From the NCBI RefSeq assembly GCF_041529975.1, contig NZ_CP168030.1:496001-560000 (forward strand): a DNA stretch of 64,000 nt. Reading direction: 5' to 3'. The notes beneath the pieces are model-generated. The model saw only the letters and a list, made by a program, of their open reading frames with translations. It did not search any database and had not been told where the DNA came from. This DNA is from Microbacterium maritypicum (GTDB lineage Bacteria; Actinomycetota; Actinomycetes; Actinomycetales; Microbacteriaceae). This document shows positions 57,253 to 64,000 of the stretch, one piece after another (position 1 is the first letter of the stretch; every line of letters begins with the position of its first letter). Both the position numbers and the translations under genes were made by a program.

Positions 57253-58731
57253 ATGACGCCTCTTCCCGGGGAGAAGTCCCTCCCCAACGTCCTGCCGAAC
57301 ACGACGGCGACGCAGGTGCCGCTCCGCCGCCTCCAACGGACCATGGACGCCCGGCATCTGATCATGATCGCGCTGGGCGGCGTGATCGGATCGGGCCTGT
57401 TCCTCAGCTCCGGCTACACGATCTCCCAGGCGGGACCTCTCGGCGCGATCATCGCGTACCTGATCGGCGCGTTCGTGGTCTACCTGGTCATGGCCTGCCT
57501 CGGTGAACTCGCCATCGCGTATCCCGTCTCCGGCGCCTTTCACATCTACGCCTCACGATCGATCGGGCCGGCGACCGGATTCACGACGGCGTGGCTGTAC
57601 TGGCTCTGCTGGGTGGTGGCACTGGGGTCGGAGTTCACGGCGTCCGGCATCCTCATGCAGCGCTGGTTCCCCGGGGTGCCGGTGTGGCTGTGGTGCCTGA
57701 TCTTCGCAGCCGTGCTGTTCCTGCTCAACGCGATCTCGGCCCGGGTGTTCGGCGAGGCGGAGTTCTGGTTCTCGCTGGTCAAGGTCGTCGCGATCGTCGC
57801 GCTGATCGTCCTCGGCGGCGCGGCGATCTTCGGGTTCACGCCGCTGTCGGCCGAGCACCCGCCGGCGATCCTGTTCAGCAACTTCGAGACCCCCGGAGGG
57901 CTCTTCCCGAACGGGTTCAGCGGTGTGATCGTCACCGCGCTCGCCGTGTTCTACGCCTTCAGCGGCTCCGAACTCATCGGCGTCGCCGCCGGCGAGACCA
58001 AGGACCCGGCGAAGAACATCCCGAAGGCACTGCGTTCCACGGTGCTGCGACTGGTGGTGCTGTTCGTCGGCGCGATCGCCGTGATCGCCGCGATCCTGCC
58101 CTACGAAGACGCCAGCGTCACCAGCAGCCCGTTCGTCGACGTCTTCCAGTACGTGGGAGTGCCGTATGCGCCCGACATCATGAACTTCGTCATCATCACG
58201 GCGCTCCTCTCCGCGGGCAACAGCGGGCTCTTCTCCTGCGCTCGCATGCTCTTCTCGCTCGCGGAGGAGGGCCACGCGCCGAAGGCGTTCACGCGACTCA
58301 CGAAGCGCGGCGTCCCCCTCATCGCGCTCAGCGTCAGCATCCTGATCGGCCTCGTGTCGCTGCTCACGAGCGTGATCGCCGCCGGCACCGTCTACCTGGT
58401 GCTCGTGTCGATCGCCGGATTCGCGGTCGTCGCGGTGTGGATGTCGATCGTCGCCTCGCAATTCTTCCACCGCCGCAAGTTCGTGCGCGAGGGCGGAGAC
58501 GTGTCGGCTCTCGCCTACCGGACGCCGCTGTACCCGGCGTTGCCGATCGTGGCGTTCTCGCTGCTGCTCCTGTCGATCATCGCGATCGCGTTCGACCCGA
58601 ACCAGGTGGCGGCGTTGTACTTCGGCATCCCGTTCGTCGCCGCGTGCTACCTGTTCTTCTGGTGGCGGCACGGGCGCAAGGGGCGGCGCGACATCGTGCA
58701 GGATCACGAGGCGGAGCCCGTCGACGCGTGA
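57253..58731 (+). CDS. APC-family amino-acid permease
   Basis: This 492-residue, 12-span transporter has the APC signature in the first span ([27 protein letters not shown]), the charged loop [27 protein letters not shown] and [22 protein letters not shown] sequence, all typical of the AAT group (GABA, Lys, aromatic or D-Ser/Ala permeases). ATG at 57253 is preferred over the TTG at 57241; no strong Shine-Dalgarno is seen. It is coupled to the racemase-family gene (GTGA) and divergent from the homoserine dehydrogenase gene. Confidence 0.9.
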   Translation: MTPLPGEKSLPNVLPNTTATQVPLRRLQRTMDARHLIMIALGGVIGSGLFLSSGYTISQAGPLGAIIAYLIGAFVVYLVMACLGELAIAYPVSGAFHIYASRSIGPATGFTTAWLYWLCWVVALGSEFTASGILMQRWFPGVPVWLWCLIFAAVLFLLNAISARVFGEAEFWFSLVKVVAIVALIVLGGAAIFGFTPLSAEHPPAILFSNFETPGGLFPNGFSGVIVTALAVFYAFSGSELIGVAAGETKDPAKNIPKALRSTVLRLVVLFVGAIAVIAAILPYEDASVTSSPFVDVFQYVGVPYAPDIMNFVIITALLSAGNSGLFSCARMLFSLAEEGHAPKAFTRLTKRGVPLIALSVSILIGLVSLLTSVIAAGTVYLVLVSIAGFAVVAVWMSIVASQFFHRRKFVREGGDVSALAYRTPLYPALPIVAFSLLLLSIIAIAFDPNQVAALYFGIPFVAACYLFFWWRHGRKGRRDIVQDHEAEPVDA

Positions 58732-59852
58732 CAGCCTCCACACCGGCGGGCGGATGGGTCGAGATCGACCGCGACGCGATCAGCCACAACGTCCGCACGA
58801 TCCGCGCAGAACTCGGACCCGAGGTCGGGTTCTGCGCGGTCGTGAAGGCCGACGCCTACGGTCACGGCATCGACATCGTCGCGCCGGTGCTCGGCGAGCA
58901 GAAGCTCGGCCTGATCGGACTGGCATCTAATGAGGAGGCGGCGGCCGTGCGCGCGAGCGGCTTCACCGGTCGTCTCCTGCGCGTGCGGCCCGCGGGGCGG
59001 GACGAGGTCGACGACGGCATCCGCTTCGGCATCGAGGAGTGGATCGGCGGGGCGGAGCATGCCGGGATCGTGGCCGGGGTCGCCGCCGCTCGGGGTGTGC
59101 GCATCCGCGCGCACGTCTCGCTCAACTCCACCGAGCTCGGGCGGGACGGGCTGGAGGTCGGTGAGCCCCGGGGAGTGCACGCGGCGCGGGGCGTTCTGGC
59201 GGACCCGCGTCTGGATGTCGTCGGCGTCTGCTCTCACTTCCCGTGCGAAGACGAGGACGATGTGATCGCGGGCGCCGCACGCTTCGACGAGCAGTCCCGG
59301 GCGGTCGCCGACGTCTCCGACGGCGCGGTCGCCCGGCACTGTGCGACCACCTTCGCGGCGCTGCGCCTGCCGCAGTCCCGGTTCGACCTCGTCCGTATCG
59401 GCGCCGGGCTCTACGGAGACACCGACGCGCTGGGAGGATCGCTCCGACCGGCGATGCGGGTGGTGTCGCGGATCGCGGCGATCAACTCGTATCCGCGGGG
59501 GAGCACGGTCGGCTACGACCGCTGGCACCGGCTCGAGGCGGATGCGCGTCTCGCGCTGATCCCGCTGGGGTACGCCGACGGCGTGCATCGCAGTCTAAGC
59601 GGCACCGGCGAGGTGCTCATCCGCGGTCGCCGTGCGCGCATCGTCGACCGGATCGCGATGAACAGCTTCCTGGTCGACGTCTCGCACCTCGACCCGGCGA
59701 CGCCCGGAGACGAGGTCGTGCTGTTCGGCGCGCAGGGCGACGAGGCGATCACCGCGGCCGACGTCGAGCGGGCCCACGGCAACATCGCCGCCGACCTCTA
59801 CGTCGCCTGGGGGAGGCTCCTCCCGCGTCGTGCGGTGGGGGCCTCCGGATAG
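58728..59852 (+). CDS. alanine racemase-family PLP protein
   Basis: This 374-residue fold-type III protein has the Schiff-base Lys40 in [27 protein letters not shown], the IGAGLYGD segment and the second catalytic Tyr in [13 protein letters not shown]-terminal barrel and C-terminal beta domain are both present. A housekeeping alanine racemase is normally elsewhere; position after an amino-acid permease suggests a catabolic racemase that converts an imported D- or L-amino acid. GTG at 58728 overlaps the permease stop. Confidence 0.87.
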   Translation: MTASTPAGGWVEIDRDAISHNVRTIRAELGPEVGFCAVVKADAYGHGIDIVAPVLGEQKLGLIGLASNEEAAAVRASGFTGRLLRVRPAGRDEVDDGIRFGIEEWIGGAEHAGIVAGVAAARGVRIRAHVSLNSTELGRDGLEVGEPRGVHAARGVLADPRLDVVGVCSHFPCEDEDDVIAGAARFDEQSRAVADVSDGAVARHCATTFAALRLPQSRFDLVRIGAGLYGDTDALGGSLRPAMRVVSRIAAINSYPRGSTVGYDRWHRLEADARLALIPLGYADGVHRSLSGTGEVLIRGRRARIVDRIAMNSFLVDVSHLDPATPGDEVVLFGAQGDEAITAADVERAHGNIAADLYVAWGRLLPRRAVGASG

Positions 59853-59892
59853 GATGGCCGAGGTCTGGGCCGACAGGAGAGGAGGGGTCGTC

Positions 59893-60645
59893 GTGGCTTC
59901 CTCCTCACTCGTGCAGGGCCTGAGTCTGCTCGATGCGGCCGTCGAGCAGGAGCGCCGTGCGCGACCGGGTCTCAACGCCTCGCGGCTCGCCGACACCACC
60001 GACATCGAGCGGAGCCGTGTCTCGCGACTCACGCGCGAGCTGCAGTCACGACAGTTCCTCCGCCGGGACGATGATTCGCTGTTCTGGGCGGGGACCGAGT
60101 ATTTCCGCACGGCCGCCGTGCTGAACGTGGCCTGGCTCCGCGAATCCAGGGTCGCCCTGCGCACGCTCGCTGCGCAGCTCGGAGTCAACGCGCTGATCAC
60201 CGTGGCCGACGGTGCGCGCGGCGTGCTGCTCCGATACGAGCGATCTGCTGACGGTGGCGACCGCTCCATCCGTGCCGGGCTGGTCACGCCGATCTGGTGC
60301 ACCGGAGCGGGCCGCGCGCTGCTGTGGGATCACACGCCCGAGCAGCTGGTAGTGGTGCTCGACGGGGTGCAGTTCATCGGCGTGGGCGGTCCGACCGCGC
60401 CGCGTTCCGTGGACGAGGTGGGCGTCGTGCAGGAACGCGACCGCGCCGAAGGGCTCATCTCGGCCACGGAGGAGTACGACGAGGGGATCGACGAGTTCGC
60501 CCTCCCGATCCGCCGGGGTGGCGAGGTCATCGCCTCGCTCGCGGTTCGCGGGCGCCATCGTGCGCAGGGCGCTACGCGCGAGACCCGTGCCCTGCTCACC
60601 CGGTTCGCGGGCGAGCTCACCGCAGCGGCCGACGCCTCGGTCTGA
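59893..60645 (+). CDS. IclR-type transcriptional regulator (1)
   Basis: This 250-residue protein has an N-terminal winged helix (LNASRLADTTDIERSRVSRLTRELQSRQFL) and a GAF-like effector domain (GVNALITVADGARGVLLRY, GAGRALLW and a later GGEVIASLAVRG). GTG at 59893 was chosen because GGAGGGG ends 5 bases before it. It follows the racemase gene by 40 bases and could control the permease-racemase unit. It is convergent with a second regulator of the same family. Confidence 0.85.
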   Translation: MASSSLVQGLSLLDAAVEQERRARPGLNASRLADTTDIERSRVSRLTRELQSRQFLRRDDDSLFWAGTEYFRTAAVLNVAWLRESRVALRTLAAQLGVNALITVADGARGVLLRYERSADGGDRSIRAGLVTPIWCTGAGRALLWDHTPEQLVVVLDGVQFIGVGGPTAPRSVDEVGVVQERDRAEGLISATEEYDEGIDEFALPIRRGGEVIASLAVRGRHRAQGATRETRALLTRFAGELTAAADASV

Positions 60646-60656
60646 CGCCCCGCGGG

Positions 60657-61454
60657 TCAGCGCTCGACGGATGCGGATGCGGGTGCGCCGAGCCGGCGGG
60701 ATAGATCGGCGGCCGCACGCGCGCATGCCGCACCGCACTCCGCGACCCGCTCGTGCATCGCGTCGCGGGTGCCCACGACCTGCACCGCGGCGATGACCTC
60801 TCCGCGGAAGTCCCAGACGGGTGCCGCGACCGAGTAGAGGCCCGGTTCCGCCTCCTGGTCGACGATGGTGAAGCCGCGCTCGCGATCCGCGTCGAGCCGC
60901 GCGAGCACGTCGTCGACCGACACCGGGGTGTTCGGCCCCTGGGCGGTGAAATCGGTCGAGCCGAAGACCGCGCGCACCTCGTCGTCCGAGGCATCCCACA
61001 GCGTGGCGCGCCCGGCATCGCTGCAGTACGCCGGGTAGGAGCGTCCGATCCAGGAGCCGATCATGCGGGAGTCTGCGGGCAGGCTCTCGAGCGTCGTGAG
61101 GGTCGCATCGCCCTGCAGCTCACTGAGGAAGGTGGCCTCGCCGAGCTGCGCCGCGAGGGAGTCCAGCACCGCCAGCCCGTGCGTGTACATCCGGTGCGCG
61201 GTGAGTTCCTGCGCGGCGGCGTACCAGGACCAGGTGAGCGCGTACGAACGGTCGGGCCGACGCTCGACCAGACCGGAACGGGCGAGGGTGGCGAGGGTGC
61301 GAGACACTTGGGAGCGCTCGCGGTCGAGGGCGTGGGCGATCTCGCCGACGGTGGTGCCGCTGCCCTTCTCGATGAGCGCACTCAGAGCCGTGAGCACGTC
61401 GAGTCCTCGGCCCATGCTGCTCGATGGTGCGGGGGCGAGCGGGGCGGACGGCAT
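60657..61454 (-). CDS. IclR-type transcriptional regulator (2)
   Basis: This 265-residue regulator has a winged helix (GRGLDVLTALSALIEKGSGTTVGEIAHALDRERSQVSRTLATLARSGLV) and an IclR effector domain (SDAGRATLW, LDADRERGFTIVDQEAEPGLYSVAAPVWDFRGEVIAAVQVVG). It shares the effector layout with its convergent neighbour, so the two are paralogues. TACCCT lies exactly 6 nt before the ATG, suggesting a leaderless mRNA. Its target is unknown. Confidence 0.88.
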   Translation of the reverse strand: MPSAPLAPAPSSSMGRGLDVLTALSALIEKGSGTTVGEIAHALDRERSQVSRTLATLARSGLVERRPDRSYALTWSWYAAAQELTAHRMYTHGLAVLDSLAAQLGEATFLSELQGDATLTTLESLPADSRMIGSWIGRSYPAYCSDAGRATLWDASDDEVRAVFGSTDFTAQGPNTPVSVDDVLARLDADRERGFTIVDQEAEPGLYSVAAPVWDFRGEVIAAVQVVGTRDAMHERVAECGAACARAAADLSRRLGAPASASVER

Positions 61455-61520
61455 GGGTCGAGGGTACCGTTGTGGCCGTCGCGGTGGTGCCATCCACGCA
61501 GCGCGGGAGAGAATGGACCA

Positions 61521-62450
61521 ATGCCCTTCTCGCCGCACGCTCAGCATGCGGCTCCGCGGTCCCCGATCCGCGGACCCGCACTGCCGATCGGCGTCGCCGT
61601 GACCGCGCTCGGGATGCTGCTCTCGATCGCCTCCGTGCCGGCGGCGTCGCCGGAAGCTGCCGCGATGCCGGAACCGGTCGCCGTGATGCAGGTGCCGACC
61701 GTGCAGGTGGGGGCGACGACGGCCGCCGACCCGTGCTCGGACCCCGCCGTACAGCAGGCCGTCCAGGCCGGTGACGACGCGGCCACGGTCGCGGGCTTCG
61801 GTGGTGGAGCGGCTTTCCGCGAGGCCGTGGTGGCGGGCAACGCCCCCTGTATCTCGCTCCGCGATCCGGCGCGGGTCTGGGTCGTCGTGAACAAGAGCCT
61901 CCCGCTGAAGCCTGCGGACTACGAGCCCGGGGCGCTCGACTCGGTGCCGCTGCAGATGACGACGCCCTCGGGCCGGGTGCGGACCGATGTCGCGGCCGCC
62001 GTCGGGCAGATGGCCGACGCGGCGGATGCTGCCGGTGTGGGGCGCATCGGTGCCAACAACGGCTACCGGTCGTACGGGCTGCAGGTCACGACCTACGACT
62101 CCCACGTGCGATCCCAGGGTCAGGGGCAGGCGGATGCCGGCTCGGCGCGCCCCGGCCACAGCGAGCACCAGACCGGGCTCGCCCTCGACGTCGTCGCGTG
62201 CGGCTCGAACTGCGGCGGTCTCGACGGTTTCGGCGGCACCGCGCAGAGCGACTGGGTCGCGGCCCACGCGTGGGAGTACGGGTTCATCGTGCGGTACGAG
62301 CAGGTGGGCACGCCGGTGACCGGCTACGCGCCCGAGCCGTGGCACCTCCGCTACGTCGGGATCGACCTCGCCGCCGCGTACCACGACGGCGGATTCCACA
62401 CGCTGGAGGAGTTCTTCGGACTCCCGGCCGCCCCCGATTACGCGCACTGA
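61521..62450 (+). CDS. D-alanyl-D-alanine carboxypeptidase-family (VanY) protein
   Basis: This 309-residue exported enzyme has an N-terminal membrane helix or signal (ALPIGVAVTALGMLLSIASV), a linker and a VanY/peptidase M15 domain: IGANNGYRSYGLQ, the zinc motif in PGHSEHQTGLALDVV and EPWHLRYVG. It trims D-Ala from peptidoglycan stem peptides outside the membrane. Two Cys pairs (DPCSD/APCIS and CGSNCGG) may form disulfides. GAGAAT lies exactly 6 nt before the ATG. Confidence 0.88.
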   Translation: MPFSPHAQHAAPRSPIRGPALPIGVAVTALGMLLSIASVPAASPEAAAMPEPVAVMQVPTVQVGATTAADPCSDPAVQQAVQAGDDAATVAGFGGGAAFREAVVAGNAPCISLRDPARVWVVVNKSLPLKPADYEPGALDSVPLQMTTPSGRVRTDVAAAVGQMADAADAAGVGRIGANNGYRSYGLQVTTYDSHVRSQGQGQADAGSARPGHSEHQTGLALDVVACGSNCGGLDGFGGTAQSDWVAAHAWEYGFIVRYEQVGTPVTGYAPEPWHLRYVGIDLAAAYHDGGFHTLEEFFGLPAAPDYAH

Positions 62451-62481
62451 CGACGGCGCTCGTCGGTGGTCCGTGATGCCG

Positions 62482-62700
62482 TCAGCCGGCGGGACGCCTC
62501 TCGGTGACCGGAGGAGTCTCGGCGGCGTGCTGCGTCTGGGCGGGATCCATGATCACGAGGAAGAACACGGCGATCGGGCCGAAGAACAGTGTCAGCAGGA
62601 ACCAGATGAATGCGGAGCGATTGCGGGTTCGCGCATATCCGCCCGCGAGGAGGGCGAGCGTCGTCCACATCGCCGAGATGTACGGCCACACTTCTTGCAT
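62482..62700 (-). CDS. small two-span membrane protein
   Basis: This 72-residue protein has two hydrophobic helices (ISAMWTTLALLAGGYA and SAFIWFLLTLFFGPIAVFFLVI) and a polar tail. TAGGCT lies exactly 6 nt before the ATG, supporting a real leaderless gene. No family is recognised. Confidence 0.65.
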   Translation of the reverse strand: MQEVWPYISAMWTTLALLAGGYARTRNRSAFIWFLLTLFFGPIAVFFLVIMDPAQTQHAAETPPVTERRPAG

Positions 62701-62850
62701 ACGCGGAGCCTACCGGTCGCGTCTGGACGCGTGGCCGGGCGGAAAGCCGCGGAATGACCCGATCTGCGGCATCCGACAACCGCGGTACCCAGTGTCACGA
62801 TGTTTGGGATGCATTCTCACAACGTCCTGTCCGCGGCAGTGCCCGACACG

Positions 62851-62856
62851 TAGAAT
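62851..62856 (+). promoter_or_regulatory. candidate -10 of the acyl-CoA dehydrogenase gene
   Basis: TAGAAT lies 39 bases before the ATG, at the usual distance for a short leader containing the AGGAGG site at 62886-62891. Confidence 0.45.
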
Positions 62857-62895
62857 CGCCGGAGCAACGATGCACGATACGTTCAGGAGGACGGC

Positions 62896-64000
62896 ATGGA
62901 ACGCGACATCTACGACGAGGATCACGAGGCATTCCGGGACCTGGTCAAGGACTTCGTCAAGCGCCACGTGACAGGCGAGGCGATCGAGAAGTGGGACGCC
63001 GCGGGTGAGATCGACCGGGCGACCATGCTGGCTGCCGGCGAGGCAGGACTGATCGGGCTGTCGGTTCCCGAGGAGTTCGGCGGTGCCGGGATGCTGCAGG
63101 ATTACCGCTTCCGCACGGTCGTCATGGAGGAGGTCATCGCCGCGGGCGCCGGCTCGCTCGCAGGCGCCTTCGGCATCCAGGACGACCTGGCCGTGCCGTA
63201 CCTCGTGCACATGGGAACGCAGGAGCAGAAGGAGAAGTGGCTGCCCCGGATGGCCACGGGTGAAGTGCTCGGCGCACTCGCCATGACCGACCCGGGAGCG
63301 GGTTCGGACCTCCGCGGCATCAAGACCAACGCGAAGAAGGTCGACGGTGGCTACATCCTCAACGGCGCGAAGACCTTCATCTCCTCGGGCACGACAGCCG
63401 ACGTCGTCGTGACCTTCGTCAAGACCGGTGAGGGCAATCGTCCTGACGCCTTCAGCCTGCTGCTCGTAGAGAAGGGCATGGAGGGCTTCGACCAGGGCAA
63501 GAAGCTCAGCAAGATGGGTTTCCACGGCTGGGATACGGCCGAGCTCAGCTTCACCGACGTGTTCGTCCCCGACGAGAACCTCATCAGCGGCAAGGAGGGG
63601 CAGGGCTTCATCCAGCTGATGCTGAACCTGCCACTCGAGCGTCTTTCGATCGGCGTTGCCGCGGCCGCAGCTGCGCAGGCCGCTCTGGACTGGACCGTCG
63701 CCTACACGAAGGACCGGGAGGCGTTCGGCGAGCGCATCGCCGACTTCCAGAACACCCGCTTCCGGCTCGCCGACATGGCGGCGACCACCGATGCGATGTG
63801 GGCGTACATCGACCGCGCGCTGCTCGCCTACAAGAACAGCACGCTCACCGCCGAGGACGCGGCGAAGGTCAAGTTCTGGGCTACCGAGCGCGAGTGGGAG
63901 GTGCTCGACACGGGCGTGCAGCTGCACGGTGGCTACGGCTACATCATGGAGTACCCGATCGCCCGCGCCTTCACCGATGCTCGGGTGCACCGCATCTACG
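62896..64000 (+). CDS. acyl-CoA dehydrogenase (3' end beyond the window)
   Basis: At least 368 residues are present. The order is that of the family: DEDHEAFRDLVKDFVKRHV, LSVPEEFGGAG, the FAD/acyl site GALAMTDPGAGSDLRGIKT and IKTFIS-type strand (GYILNGAKTFISSG), and RLSIGVAAAAAAQAALDWTVAYTKDREAFGERI. The C-terminal GVQLHGGYGYIMEYPIARAFTDARVHRIY brings it close to the usual end of about 380-390 residues, so only a short piece is missing. The catalytic base of short-chain enzymes would lie beyond the window. AGGAGG precedes the ATG. It oxidises an acyl-CoA at C2-C3 with FAD. Confidence 0.93.
   Translation, partial: MERDIYDEDHEAFRDLVKDFVKRHVTGEAIEKWDAAGEIDRATMLAAGEAGLIGLSVPEEFGGAGMLQDYRFRTVVMEEVIAAGAGSLAGAFGIQDDLAVPYLVHMGTQEQKEKWLPRMATGEVLGALAMTDPGAGSDLRGIKTNAKKVDGGYILNGAKTFISSGTTADVVVTFVKTGEGNRPDAFSLLLVEKGMEGFDQGKKLSKMGFHGWDTAELSFTDVFVPDENLISGKEGQGFIQLMLNLPLERLSIGVAAAAAAQAALDWTVAYTKDREAFGERIADFQNTRFRLADMAATTDAMWAYIDRALLAYKNSTLTAEDAAKVKFWATEREWEVLDTGVQLHGGYGYIMEYPIARAFTDARVHRIY

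Overview
The window is about 70% GC and gene-dense. It uses GTG and TTG starts, many start codons with no Shine-Dalgarno, iron control by a DtxR/IdeR-type box, an HtaA/HmuTUV heme system and the actinobacterial families DUF3073, DUF4397 and Rv2578c-type radical SAM. Coding style (frequent GGATGC/GCATCC hexamers) and gene content point to Microbacteriaceae, most likely Microbacterium. No rRNA, tRNA, CRISPR array, insertion sequence, integrase or replication origin was seen. No gene-free stretch exceeds 300 bases; the longest is 56964-57252.

Layout. 141-2344: amino-acid ABC importer (binding domain fused to permease, plus ATPase). 2460-5429: surface module of a DUF4397 secreted protein, class-F-like sortase, sigma factor and membrane anti-sigma factor. 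5454-9940: purD, Nudix, GNAT, a lipoprotein, a sterol-carrier-like protein and a VOC/MarR divergent pair with two operators. 9967-17303: heme acquisition (hmuTUV divergent from a 1408-residue HtaA surface protein, each preceded by an iron box). 17479-22390: purM-purF-MFS. 22406-24252: a more AT-rich islet with an XRE regulator and a frameshifted cutinase. 24403-26802: DUF3073, universal stress protein, and an autoregulated DUF4097-PadR operon.

27006-38435 is the most distinctive block: a GntR regulator followed by genes coupled largely by 4-base overlaps. They encode a lactonase-like metallo-hydrolase, a uronate-dehydrogenase-like SDR, a D-2-hydroxyacid dehydrogenase, an OtnI-like isomerase, a racemase-fold protein, an OtnK-like DUF1537 kinase, an OtnC-like aldolase/decarboxylase, a binding protein without a signal peptide, two nucleoside hydrolases, a cytidine deaminase and an MHS transporter. 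The suggested logic is uptake, release of a sugar from a nucleoside-like compound, oxidation at C1 to a lactone, ring opening, oxidation at C2, isomerisation, phosphorylation and decarboxylation to a triose phosphate. The substrate is unknown. The palindrome CTATACTATAG or a near copy precedes both transport and catabolic units.

38689-50721: TipA-like MerR, nitroreductase, FAD/Rieske oxidoreductase, paired CrcB fluoride channels, a TetR/RND efflux pair, an aldose epimerase and a DEAD-box helicase with a 370-residue disordered N-terminus and a structured leader. 50933-52619: YaeQ and a radical SAM protein. 52689-61454: an amino-acid cluster (PLP gamma-lyase, Lrp, ACT-less homoserine dehydrogenase coupled to an aldehyde dehydrogenase, APC permease, alanine-racemase-family protein, two IclR-type regulators) that could oxidise homoserine to aspartate. 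61521-64000: VanY-type peptidase, a small membrane protein and an acyl-CoA dehydrogenase cut by the window end.

Non-coding structure is rich. Two 78-bp palindromic elements (38534-38611, 50824-50901) share an exact 11-8-11-18-11-8-11 geometry. At least ten genes have a -10-like hexamer exactly 6 nt before the start codon, indicating leaderless transcription.
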